Source: Musa acuminata AAA Group (Eukaryota; Streptophyta; Magnoliopsida; Zingiberales; Musaceae). Taken from it: a stretch of DNA of 64,000 nt. A program made the translations under genes and the position numbers. The stretch lies in contig NC_088345.1 of assembly GCF_036884655.1 (NCBI RefSeq), positions 27,259,501-27,323,500 of the forward strand, in the 5' to 3' direction. Below the pieces are notes generated by a model. The model saw only the letters and a program-made list of their open reading frames with translations. It was not told the origin of the DNA and ran no database searches. Shown piece by piece: positions 1 through 10,716 of the stretch (positions within the stretch are counted from its first letter, which is position 1; every line of letters starts with the position of its first letter).

Positions 1-1068
1 AAATGTGGAACATTGGGATGCATGTGCCGAATCATTACGATGCAAACATGATCTTTAGATGATAGCTGCAGATGTACAAATAAATAAAGGAAAAAAGTAT
101 ACAATAATTTAAGGTAATAATGTAAAGCTTAAATAAAGTAAGAGTTTTTTTTCCAAAATCGATTTCCAAAGAGAAAAAACAAGGAAAGCCGAAATCGACC
201 AAAGCTCGATTCTGGCGGAATTTGATAGGAACATTGTATGAACTATTTGGATAACCAATTATGCTCTAATTGATACAAAATAGGTATTATTAGAAAGCTT
301 TGTCAATCTAGTTTTAGGAAAATCACGTTTATCAAGAATTGAAATTTACGACAGGGAGTTACAGAAAATTTTGTAGCGTAAGGTCTGAAAATATTAGCTC
401 TGTTTTACTGAATCCATAGGGTTGATGAAAGCAGATGTTTCAGTTAGCAATTGTACTCCAACAATTTCAAATCAGGTATATACAGAAAGCATTTTGAGTC
501 TAGCTTCGAATAAATCATACTTTGTATGAATCTGAGTTCACAACAGAATGTTATAAGTAGTTAAGCAACAAGAGGTCAGAAATTTCGGTCCCTATTTTAC
601 AGAATCTGTAGGGTTAATTTAAACAGAAGTCTTAGTAGGCATTTAAACTACAAATTGTTCAATCTTAGTATCAAAATAAAGGTTTTTTTGTCTACTTTCA
701 AATGGAATAGGTTGTCTAAATCAGAGTTTATTACAAAATGTTATGACCGAAACATTGGGTAGAGGTCAGATTACCGAAAAATTACAGATTCATAGCTTTA
801 TATCAAAACGAAAGGAGGTCTGGTTCTCAGTAGAAATCTTTCAAATTTTGCAGAATAAAAATGGAAACAGAGATTAAGGTTACTGTGGGATGGGGTTAGA
901 ACACTTGCCTTAAAATTATTTGAATCCCAAAGGTGAGAAAATTGGTGAAAAACCTCAAGCTCTTCTTCTTCTTCTTCTTCTTCTTCTTCTTGCATGCATA
1001 AAAGGGGCTAGGTGTCATCTTTAGAGCAAAGATAAGTGGCACTCTTAAGTTAGCTAGTGACACATGTC

Positions 1069-1110
<42 letters not shown>

Positions 1111-1287
1111 TTTTTTAACTTAAATCTGAATATTTCATAAATTATATCAAACTTCTAATATTTACTCTTAGGTCCCTAGTCATAAACTTTTAATATAATA
1201 TCATTTAATATAAAATAATTATTAAACAATCCTTATTTTTACAAACAAACTTTTTTTACTAAATTTTCAAAAATGGGGGATGTTACA
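1..1287 (-). repeat. G1 3' LTR (partial)
   Basis: Closely matches the lower-numbered-to-1287 equivalent of the LTR at 13324-16272; shared stretches include the sequence before the AT microsatellite and the terminus ATGTTACA at 1280-1287 (TGTAACAT on the minus strand). It carries an (AT)n microsatellite at about 1072-1107 and a CTT repeat at 961-990 that the other LTR lacks or has shortened. The rest of the LTR lies left of the window. Confidence 0.85.
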
Positions 1288-1300
1288 CTCTCCCCTCCTT
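1288..1300 (-). promoter_or_regulatory. G1 polypurine tract
   Basis: On the minus strand AAGGAGGGGAGAG directly precedes the LTR start TGTAACATC. This is the expected place and composition for the plus-strand primer of reverse transcription. Confidence 0.8.
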
Positions 1301-1366
1301 AAAGAAAAATTTAGTCCTCTAAATTTATCATACCTCATTCAACGAAAAGATGAGGATAAGCTTTCA

Positions 1367-1624
1367 TCATTTTTTCCTAAACTCCCAAGTTGTTTCCTCT
1401 TCAGAATGATATTTCCAGATCACTTTAACTAAAGGGATGACCCGATTCCTCAAGATCTTTTTTTTTTTTTTTTTATCAATAATCTGAGTGGTCTCTTCCA
1501 CATAAGACAAGTCTTTATCAATCACCATCGGCTCATATTTAATGATATGAGAGGGGACAGGTATATACTTTCTGATCATTGAAACATAAAATATATCATG
1601 GATATGGCATAATGATGGTGGCAA
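1367..1624 (-). pseudogene. G1 integrase C-terminus with chromodomain-like tail
   Basis: The 85-residue frame matches the end of gypsy chromovirus pol: it starts in the region that usually reads like a HVSMLRKY motif (here YVSMIRKY) and ends with WKYHSEEETTWE, typical of chromovirus tails where the chromodomain binds chromatin. A run of six lysines comes from an A-homopolymer in the coding strand (about 1459-1474). It is probably an expanded tract that would disturb the fold. The family assignment is firm; function is lost. Confidence 0.75.
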
Positions 1625-1777
1625 GGCAATCCTGTAAGCGGTAGAACCAACCCTCTCAAGAATCTCAAAAGGTCCAATAAATCCTGGGCTTAACTTTCCT
1701 TTCTTCTCAAATCTTACAATGCCTTTAGAAGGGGAGACATTTAGGAATACAAAATCCCCGATTTGAAACTCAATATT

Positions 1778-2408
1778 TCATCTTCTGTTATCAGCATAAC
1801 TCTTTTGATGACTCTGAGCAGTCTTTAACATTTTTCTTATAAGTTGAATTTTCTCAATAGTCTCTTGTACTTTTTCTGGTGCTAATAACTTTCTATCATC
1901 AATTTCTTCCCAACATATAGGTGTCCTGCACTTTCGCCCATATATAGCTTCATAAGGAGCCATCTGAATACTTGAATGATAACTATTATTGTAAGTGAAC
2001 TCAATAAGAGAAATATCTTTATCCCATTTACCTTTCCAATCCATAACATAGGCTTGAAGCAAATCCTCAAGTGTTTGAATGGTTCTTTCTGATTGACCAT
2101 TAGTTTGAGAGTGATAAGCAGTGCTAAACTTGACTTTAGCGCCCATAGATTCCTATAACCTTCTCCAAAAATCTAAATAGAAATCTGGAGTCTCTATCAA
2201 AGATGATCTCCTTGGGAACACCATGAAGTCTTACTATTTTATTGATATATAAATCTGCAAGCCTATCAAGAGAATAAGTCATATTGATCGGTAGAAAATG
2301 TGCAGATTTCGTTAACCTATTAATGATAACCCAAATAACATCATGCTTTCTAGAAGTTCGGGGTAGTCCTAAAATAAAGTCCATGGTAATACATTCCCAC
2401 TCTGTCAC
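1778..2408 (-). pseudogene. G1 integrase catalytic core
   Basis: Two overlapping minus frames (2136-2408 and 1778-2146) cover the DDE integrase core. The first has the MDFILGLP block with the first Asp, NRLTKSAHFLP, and LHGVPKEIIFDRDSRF with the second Asp. The second has AYHSQTNGQSERT with the catalytic Glu, then YNNSYHSSIQMAPYEAIYG. The break between the frames near 2140 is a frameshift. All three catalytic positions are still recognisable, but the enzyme cannot be made as one chain. Confidence 0.85.
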
Positions 2409-3061
2409 GCTTCCTCGAATTTAATTTTCATTCAGGAATATCTAAAGGTTGCAACAAACCTCCAGGTCTTTGGTGTTCTACTTTGATTTGCTGACAAGTC
2501 AAACACTTTGAAACATATATTGCAATCTCCTTCTTCATGCCTTCCCACCAATAATGACTTTGGATATCTCTATACATCTTAGTGCAACCAGGTTGCATGG
2601 TGTACTTTGAATTATGACCTTCCCTTAGGATTTAATTTTTTTTTATATCTGAGTCATTTGGAACACATATTCTATCCCCAAATCTTAATAGGCCATCATT
2701 TGAAACTCAAAAATTTAGTTTCAATCCCTTTCCCACTTTATTCCTTAAGCAGATCAAGCGTCGATCTCGTAGTTGTCATTCTTTAATTTGTTGAATGAGA
2801 TCATATTGCACTTGGATGGAGGCTATTAATATCATTGAGTCTTGCCCTTCTCTCATAACATTCAAATTATAATTCTCTTCTAATAACTTCCATTACTTCA
2901 CAACCAAAGTCGTCATAAAACTTATAGATTTTTTTTTTTTTTACTAAGGGCATCTGCTACAATCATAATCCTTTCGAAGTTCTATCCATCTCCGCTGCCT
3001 CAACTCTTTTTTTTTTTTTATAGTAAAAATATACTTTAAACTCTTGTGATCAGTAAAGATT
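2409..3061 (-). pseudogene. G1 degraded region between RNase H and integrase
   Basis: This stretch should hold the end of RNase H and the integrase zinc domain. Short readable pieces remain, such as the HHCC-like region around 2470-2560, but stop codons and several A-runs in the coding strand (2635-2643, 2929-2942, 3008-3020) break every frame. Confidence 0.6.
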
Positions 3062-3517
3062 TTAAATGTTCACCCATACAAGTAATGCCTCCAAATCTTT
3101 AGAAAAAAATAAAATAATTACTACCAATTCTAAATCATGAGTTGGATAATTCAGTTCATAACTCTTTAGTTGTCTAGAAGCATAAGCAATCACTTTCCCT
3201 TCTTGCATCAAAACACATCCAAGGTCCTTTCTTGAAGCATTAGTGTAAACCATAAATCCCTCATCACCACTTGGAATAGTGAGAATAGAGGCACTAGTCA
3301 ATCTCCTTTTTAACTCTTGAAAACTTTGCTCACAATCATCACCCCATGGTGAAGCACTGGGTCGAATGAAACCCTTATCTAATAGTTCTTGTAGTTGCTT
3401 TTTCAATTCCTCTAGCTCAAGTGGTGCCATTCCGTAAGGAGGCTTAGATATTTGGGTTATCCCGGGGACCAAATCAATAGTAAATTCACCCTCTCTATCT
3501 AGAGATAAACCAGGCAA
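3062..3517 (-). pseudogene. G1 RT start fused to RNase H (RT palm deleted)
   Basis: The 151-residue frame begins with the gypsy RT approach region ([17 protein letters not shown], then [15 protein letters not shown]). It passes directly into the RNase H entry ([15 protein letters not shown]) and RNase H itself ([37 protein letters not shown]). The RT fingers and palm, including the YVDD/YIDD site, are missing between Gly and Asp at about 3342. The reading frame stays open over the junction, so this is a clean in-frame deletion. Confidence 0.85.
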
Positions 3518-4181
3518 GTCATTTGGAAATACATCAGGCTAGGAGGTGAATCATGCCCAATACTCTCAAAATAAAAGATGGGATGATCTAGTATACAAAA
3601 AGTGATCATTTTGTATAACAATCTATACTGGTATGATTGGAAGATAGTCAATCCATACTTAATATAATATCAAAACTCCAAATATCTAGGAGAACTAAAT
3701 CAGTAAGAAGTTCGTATTCTCCAATAGAAATCAAACAAGATGACCAGATCGAGTTTGTTATCAAACAATCCCCAATAGCAGTATTTACGTATAGCATATA
3801 ATCCAGTGGTTTAGGTTGAATACCCATGTGATAAGCAAAATATTACGAATCAAATCATAAATGAGAAACATGGTCAAACAAATATTTTCATTCTTTCATA
3901 AACATGAATAGTACCTTCGACCACTAATTCAGAAGTTTTAGAATCATATTCCGTGATAACATACACTCTGGCATGGGCTAATGATTTATGAGGCAGTGAT
4001 TCTTTCTTCTTATCCAAAGGGCAGTCTTTTATTTTATGATCCAAATTTTCACAAGCAAAATAGGCTCCAGTCACCTACCAATACAAACTTATTTCATAAT
4101 TTAACTCACATCATACACAGGATTGAATCTTTTGTGGTGACTTCCCTTGTTAAATCGATGATGTCTTGACCCTCTTGTTAT
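3518..4181 (-). pseudogene. G1 gag zinc knuckle and protease remnants
   Basis: The frame 3874-4074 holds a gag nucleocapsid knuckle (FACENLDHKIKDCPLDKK, a CX2-like/H/C pattern whose first Cys is changed) followed by the typical link to protease (ARVYVITEYDSKTSELVVEGTI). The region 3518-3870 continues into aspartic protease remnants with stops. The G1 internal sequence stops at 4181 because T1 is inserted there; the TSD copy GTTAT is 4177-4181. Confidence 0.7.
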
Positions 4182-6505
4182 TGTTAGGATCGTGAGCACT
4201 AAGAGGGGGGGGGGGGGTGAATTAGTGTAGCGAAAATCTTTCAGCGATTAAAAACGAAAGCTGCGTTCGTTCGATAAAAATGATTTCGATGTAAAAGTCG
4301 ATTCTAATATTACTTAGATTGAGCGCAGTTTACGTCTAAATATAGTTTATGTCTAAATATAGTTTACATCTAAACGCAGTTTGCATCTAAATGTAGTTTG
4401 CGTCTAAACGTAGTTTTACGTCTAAACGTAGTTTGCGTCTAAACTCAGTTTACGTCTAAAACGCAGTTTTACGTCTAAATGCAGTTTGCGTCTAAACGCA
4501 GTTTTACGTCTAAACATAATTTTACGTTTAAAAGTAGTTTACGTCTAAAAAACAGTTTTACGTCTAAACATAGTTTGCGCAGTTTACGTCTAAACACAGT
4601 TTTACGTCTAGACGCAGTTTACGTCTAAACGTAGTTTTACGTCTAAACGCAATTTGCGCAGTTTACGTCTAAACGTAGTTTCGAAAAGATCTGAACTTAG
4701 AAACTCATTCGTAAAAGCGCAGAAGACAGTTTGCAGTTATAAATAGAATCAAAAAATAAATGTAAACTGCAATGTAAAGATCGTACGAAAACATCGATTT
4801 ACGTCTGAATGCAGATTCGGAAAGATCAGAACTTAGAAACTTGTTCGTAAAAGCACATAGAGCAGTAGCTATGTAGGAGGTTTCTAGTAATGATAAAGTG
4901 CTCAAAATAAAAGCAAACCAGAGATTTAGAGTGGTTCGGTCAGTCTTGACCTACTCCACTTTTGGCTTCCTCCACCGACGATGTCACCGACGTCAACTAG
5001 AGGCCTTCCTTCAATAGGCGAAGGCCAACTGCCCTTTTACAGTTTCACTCCTTTTGACGGGCTCAGGAGACAACCCTTATAGAACCTTTCTCCCCTCTCT
5101 TTACAACTCAAGACTTGAAGAATAGAAAGAGGAGAACTTTTGGACTTTACACAAATTTGAGCTCTTAGATTCACAGAAAAGATCAAGAATTCGATGTAGT
5201 TCTGTATCTCTTCAGTGCTGAATGGGTGGGGTATTTATAGGCTCCAACCTAGTTCAAATTTGGAGCTCAAAACGATCAAATCCTGGAATTCCGGGATCAG
5301 GCGGTTGCACCTCCTGACTAGGGCGGTTACATCGCCTGGCAGAGCTCGAAGACTGAGCCTCTGGGCGGTGCCACCTCTGTCAGGGGTGGTTGCACCTCTC
5401 TGCCAGAGCTCGAAGACCGAGCTCAAGCGGTTGCACCGCCTGACTGGAGAGGTTGCACCGCCTGGCAGAGCTCGAAACTTGAGCTCTAGCAGTGCTACCT
5501 CCTGACAGAGGAGGTTGCACCGCCTAGTCTCGCTCAGAGACTGAGCCCTGGGCGGTTGCACCTCTTGGCTGGGGCGGTTGGACTGCCCAGTCTCGCTGGG
5601 AGACATAGCCTGGGCGGTGCTACCTCCCTGCCTGGGCGGTTGCACCTCCCACAGCAACCTGGGTCCGAATAGGTTGAACCATTCGACCCAATTTGAGTTC
5701 TTCAGGGGCCCAATTGCCCCAGGATTAAGCTAATGGGATCACCTCCCATTTCTAACTTAATCAAAGTGCTAACTATGATTATTTCCTAAGACATATTCTA
5801 CAGCTTACTTCGGTGCGTCACTCGCTTCTTCCGGCGAGTTTCCAGCGAACTTCCGTCAATCATCCGATGAACCCTCGGTGATGCTCCTGCGGACTTTCGG
5901 CAAACTCCTGGACTGCGACGATCCACTTGGCAAGTTCCGACGAGCTCCTTTGGCAAGCTTCTGGACTTCTCGGATTTGTTCCCGCAGAACCTCCGACGAC
6001 TGTCCGAACTTCCGTCGAGCTCTTGAACTCCCAACGTGATCATTGTCATGACTCCGGCGCAACTCCTACTACATGTCTTACTTTCATGGTAGTTAATCCT
6101 GTACACTTAAAACAAAAACTTCGATCGAGACAATTAATCCTAAGCAATTAACCAAGTTGTCCGGCATGTCATTGGTCCCTCGACGCTTCGTCCGATTCTT
6201 CGGCGCATCGTCCTTTCCTGCGACCTATTGCCCGATCGGCCAGTTGGCTCCGCAACTCCGATATCCTTGGCACAATACCTGCTCTTCTTGGCCCGATGCC
6301 CGAGTCCACGGCCCGAAGCCTTCTGTCGATACGTCGACTGATCCACCGGCCCGACGTCTAATCTTCTGACATGTTCCTCCGACACAATATGATGTTCCTG
6401 CTTTAATTGTCTCATCCTAATCGAAGCACCCTGCGTCACTCAAAACGCAGATTAAATCATAAATATATATCAAGTAGTTTCATCATCAAAATACGAGATT
6501 CAACA
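4182..6505 (-). repeat. T1 3' LTR
   Basis: The 2324-bp LTR runs from TGTTAGGATC to GATTCAACA as read on the plus strand (TG...CA). In transcription order it has a CGGAAG-rich module (about 5810-6030), a GC-rich palindromic module (5290-5660), a TATA box (5232-5239), leader hairpins, an ACGTCTAAAC array (4315-4690) and a G-tract hairpin at 4196-4235. It closely matches the LTR at 10717-12915. Compared with that copy it has an extra stretch near 5530-5600. Confidence 0.9.
4315..4690. repeat. ACGTCTAAAC(G)CAGTTT tandem array in T1 3' LTR
   Basis: About twenty copies of a 16-19 bp unit of the form CAGTTT(T)ACGTCTAAACG follow one another with small variations (GCGTCT for ACGTCT, TAGTTT for CAGTTT). 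The array lies in U5. The matching array in the 5' LTR is at about 10855-11216. The related T2 LTRs have only two or three units, so the array expanded in the T1 lineage. Confidence 0.85.
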
Positions 6506-6519
6506 ATCTCCCCCTTTTT
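6506..6519 (-). promoter_or_regulatory. T1 polypurine tract
   Basis: On the minus strand AAAAAGGGGGAGAT touches the LTR start TGTTGAATC. The same 14 bases precede the T2 3' LTR (39053-39066). Confidence 0.85.
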
Positions 6520-9500
6520 GATGATGACAACTACTTGATGACGGAGTTAAACTTAACTCCTGGAGTTTAAACAAACTCCCCCTATCAATATGCCATATTG
6601 ATAGAAACTCTTAGATTCAGAAATCTAAGCAACATGTCATCATAAACGGAGTTAACCTTAACTCCCAGAGTTTAAACAAATTATCCCTATCAATATGCCA
6701 TATTAATAGAACCTTGAATTCAAACTGAATTCAAGTCATTGATAGAACCTTGAATTCAAACTGAATTCAAGTCATTGCAATATTCATCATGAATACTTGC
6801 AACATGTTATCATGAACTTATGCATAAACTTATGCATAACATGTCATGTCATCAAATACTTCTCCCCCTTTGTCATCAACAAAAAAGAGAAGTACTACAA
6901 TCAAGTGTTTGTGATGTAAGTTTAACTCATTGCATGAAAAACATAATATCTTTTGTTATCATCATGCAAGTTTGAAGCCAGAAAATTTAGCAAATGTTAC
7001 ATCATGCTTAGAACATTCAAGCTATCAAGTTTTAGATATGCAAGTTTTACGGCATACAAGATAGCACATGCAAGCTAGTTATGTTACAACATTTTAGAAC
7101 TTGCAAGCTAGCAGTTTAGAGATATTCAAGAAGGCAACTCTTGCTTCTTGAAATATGCAAGTTGCAAGCTAGCAAATTTTTGCTTCCTTTGTAGTGTTAG
7201 CTTTTGATATCGTAACGCAACTTTTTCAAGTGTTTATCAATTGTAGCATTTCATCATATGGCATGATATCGACATGTAAAGCTGTGAAGCAAGATTTTGA
7301 TATCATTTCATGATGTACACATTTCGAATATTTTAGCAAGTGTAGCATTGCATCACATGGTAAGATATCAGCTCGTACGATGCAAATTTTTGTTTGATAT
7401 CTTGATACAGGGCATATAACAATCATATATTTCTTGGTGATGCAAGTATGGCCTAATCATAGCATCAGTGATAGCAACCATATCAACATCAGTAATAGCA
7501 ACCATATCATTATCAGTGATAGCAGGTATGGCCTAATCATAACATCAGTAATAGCAACCATATCAATTCATATTTTTCTCCCCCTTTGTCATCAACAACA
7601 AGGAGAACGATATAAGCAAATTTTAAATATAAGTGCGATGCCATAAGTTGGTTCATGTCATTTTTCAACACTGAGTGATAGGATACCAATTATGCAAACA
7701 TCTCGAGGAAAACATGACATGGAGATAGCTTTTATTGCTTCTTCCTTTTTATTTGTTATCTTTTTACATGAAGGAGGAAAGCCATATGTGAAGTTCAAAT
7801 CGATAAGATATTAAAGCACACTTCATTTTTGCAAGGATTAAGATAAGTAAGTGAGTCAAATCCTTGTATGTAAAAATATCTTCCTTTTATAAGAAGGAAT
7901 CATCAAATATGTTTCTCAAAAAATATTTTTCACATGATAAGTGCCTTTGCTAGATGATTCCAAATGTCAAAAATCAATGATGTGAATTAAACTTGATATG
8001 ACATATGCTTGTTAAATTCGGAATAGGATAATGTATCAAGAAAATCCAATTGTTAGGATCAAGAAAATCCAAAAATGAAATTTGACACTTTCATACATTC
8101 GGACAGGATTTTACTAGAGATATTCAATTACAATCATGAAGGTAAAACATGCTTATTATCATGGAAATTTTTGTATTCAAGCACATAATTTCCAACATGG
8201 CAAGTAATTGTGTAAAATCATTATGGCAATCAAGTGATTTGATCATTTAATAAAAAAAGTCCGAAAAATAATTTTAACACGTTTAATCATTCGGACATAT
8301 TTTTGCCATAGTTTTTCAAATATAATCATGAAGATAAGGCATGCTCATCATCATGGTAGTATGATAGCAAGTTTACCATATACAGGCTAGCAAAAAATTT
8401 CAACATTTTAAGGCCTGCAAGCTAGCAATTTTGAGATGTTCAAGAAAGCAACTCTTACTTCTTGAAATATAAGTTTTGCTAAATGTGCAAGTTAACTTTT
8501 TGCTTATTGAGATAGTCAAGATAGCATTCCTTGGTGATGTTCAATATAGCTAAGTTCTACATCATGGAAGCTAGTGAATTTTATAACATTTTAGAACATG
8601 CATAATCACCAAAGCATCATAAATTTTAATGATGTGCAAAATTACAAATTTTGCATGATTGCATTTGTGTGTCTTGAAATTTGCAAGATAGCACTTCTTG
8701 GTGATGTTCAAGATAGCAATTTCTTCTCTTTTAAGAAGTGCAATTTTTTCTTTCTTCTTGAATTATGCAAGCTAGCTATCTCCCCTTTTGTCATTGTCAA
8801 AAAGAAGGGAAAAACCCTTTACATCAATTTTTAAATCATGACAAAGGTTAGTATCAATCTCATTTGTGCATCATTATATTTTCAAATTAAAACATGCACA
8901 TTTTTTAAAACATATAAACTCATTATTATATGCATGATTCCAAATCATCATTCATATTATTTCAAATAATCATGGTATTAATTTGTCACGTTGCATCCTA
9001 CCATGGATGATCGAAAAAATAAATTCATGAATATCTCATGCATTCATATCATCACTTGAGGAATATTGAAAAGAAATAATTGAGTGATGAGATAAATGTT
9101 TCATGAATACAAGGAATTGCATAAAAATCATATCATGAATACAAGGAATACAAGTCACAATCATTACGAGAAAAATCATTATTCATTTTTAATTCATTCA
9201 ATTTGATAAATCAAGATCATGATTTTGATAAAACTCATTTCAATTTTAAGTCATCAAAATCATTTCTATGGCTCACAAAACATAAATAGATTCATGATTT
9301 CATTGATAATATATTTTCCCCCTTTTTAAGTGTTTCATTTTAAGTGATCGATTTCATGTTAGCATGCCTTTTCATTTATGAAAACATGCATCAACAATTT
9401 TTTTTTTTTTAAAGCCACTGTTATTATCAAGAAAATCGATAATCACCATAATTTAAAAAATATATACTCATTAATCATAACTTCAAATTGAACATGATTT

Positions 9501-9790
9501 CATATACTCAAAATCGAGAAATAACAATGGAAATCAACATGATACACATTACTTCTCAACCACATATAGCATTATTTCATAATGTATTTTTAATCAAAAT
9601 CATTTTATTTATCATAAACAAGCAATTTTCATGATTATTTTCAAAATTACTAGATGATAAGCATGATTCCTAATTTTTTCTATTATCATTATAAAATTAT
9701 TAAACATGCAATTTTCAAGAAAATTAAATAAAAAAGAAAAATGCATTATGAAAAGCATTATGTAATTTCAAAGTAAATTAAAGGCATTTT
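6520..9790 (-). other. T1 non-coding AT-rich internal region
   Basis: I see no supported coding sequence here. The stretch is AT-rich and contains many scattered short motifs: GCAAGCTAGCAA (7103, 7148, 8410 and others), AAGATAGCA with TTCTTG nearby, and extra PPT-like tracts (read on the plus strand as CTCCCCCTTTGTCATC at 6862 and 7578, and a close form at 8780). A 33-bp tandem duplication lies at about 6708-6776. An AGTGATAGCAACCATATCA-type repeat lies at 7450-7570. T2 carries a related region at 36676-39052. Confidence 0.7.
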
Positions 9791-9880
9791 GATTACCTCA
9801 GCGTCGAAAGGCGTAAAGGCGTAGTTTGCCACCTCGCCTTTATTGATTTTCTCTTCATCTTCGGAGGAGCTCGATTCATC

Positions 9881-10666
9881 CTAATTTTTGTTCTTCTTGC
9901 GTTTAAAGCAAGTAGTTCCGTCCTTTTTACTTTTTAATTTTTGTTTCATTTGTAGTTTAAGTTCACCATCACTTGAGCTTATGCTCGAGTGGTCTTCAAA
10001 TGTTCTATGTCCCAAATCCTTCATGTTCTTTGGAAGGTGGTTCTCAAGTTCTTCATGTGCATTGCACGTCATTTCATATATGATCAATGAACCAATTAGT
10101 TCTTCAAGTGGAAATTGGTTCAAGTTTTTCGATTCTTGAATAGAAGTTACTTTTGAATCCCAAGTTTTAGAAAGTGAGCGCAAAACTTTGTTAACGAGTT
10201 CAAAATCCGAAAAGTTTTTACCAAGTGATTTTAAACCATTGACGACATCCGTAAAACGGGTGTACATGTCAACAACGGTTTCGCTTGGTTTCATATGAAA
10301 AAGCTCGAAATCATGCAGTACAATATTAACTTTCGAGTCTTTGACTCTATTAGTTCCCTCGTGCGTGATTTCAATAGTGCGCCAAATATCGAAAGCCGTT
10401 TCGCACAAAGAAACCTGATTGAACTCATTTTTGTCCAAAGCGCAAAATAAGGCATTCATAGCCTTTGTGTTTAAAGAAAAATACTTCTCTAAATCCGACC
10501 ATTTGTTTATCGGTTTAGAGGGAAGTTGAAAACCGTTTTCAACGATATTCCATAAATCCATATTTAGAGAAATCAAGAAAACTCTCATTCGAGTTTTCCA
10601 ATGAGTGTAGTCCAATCCGTTAAAGAATGGTGGACGAAAGACTGAAAAGCCCTCTTGAAGAGCCAT
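9881..10666 (-). CDS. T1 gag, capsid region only
   Basis: The 261-residue protein starts MALQEGFSVFRPPFFNG and has the copia gag (UBN2-type) blocks: YTHWKTRMRVFL near residue 20, LNTKAMNALFCALDKNEF near 65, FDIWRTIEITHEGTNRVKDSK near 95, and DMYTRFTDVVNGLKSLGK near 130. It ends at a TAG where T2 has a Trp codon. Beyond the stop the frame still resembles the gag tail (DESSSSEDEE, GEVANYA). No CCHC zinc knuckle is present; in the C2 gag it lies just before that tail. The start codon is the first ATG after the PBS and is shared with T2. This is probably the capsid protein of a particle. Confidence 0.8.
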   Translation of the reverse strand: MALQEGFSVFRPPFFNGLDYTHWKTRMRVFLISLNMDLWNIVENGFQLPSKPINKWSDLEKYFSLNTKAMNALFCALDKNEFNQVSLCETAFDIWRTIEITHEGTNRVKDSKVNIVLHDFELFHMKPSETVVDMYTRFTDVVNGLKSLGKNFSDFELVNKVLRSLSKTWDSKVTSIQESKNLNQFPLEELIGSLIIYEMTCNAHEELENHLPKNMKDLGHRTFEDHSSISSSDGELKLQMKQKLKSKKDGTTCFKRKKNKN

Positions 10667-10700
10667 TTCTCTCGGGTGTAAATCCGAAATGAGAAATACC

Positions 10701-10716
10701 CCGCTTTGATACCAAT
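10701..10716 (-). promoter_or_regulatory. T1 primer-binding site
   Basis: On the minus strand ATTGGTATCAAAGCGG follows the 5' LTR end. Eleven of the 12 bases match the tRNA-Met complement TGGTATCAGAGC; one base differs (AAAGC for AGAGC). Confidence 0.85.

Noticed and set aside
4315..4690. CRISPR-like or centromere-like array
   Set aside because: The 16-19 bp units have no unique spacers and lie within LTRs; too short for a centromere satellite.
5215..6439. Hypothetical proteins in the T1 LTR (and the same at 11694-12800, 33807-34428, 39099-39869, 45405-46038)
   Set aside because: They are translations of U3 repeat modules that occur in every LTR of the family, on both strands, with no family match.
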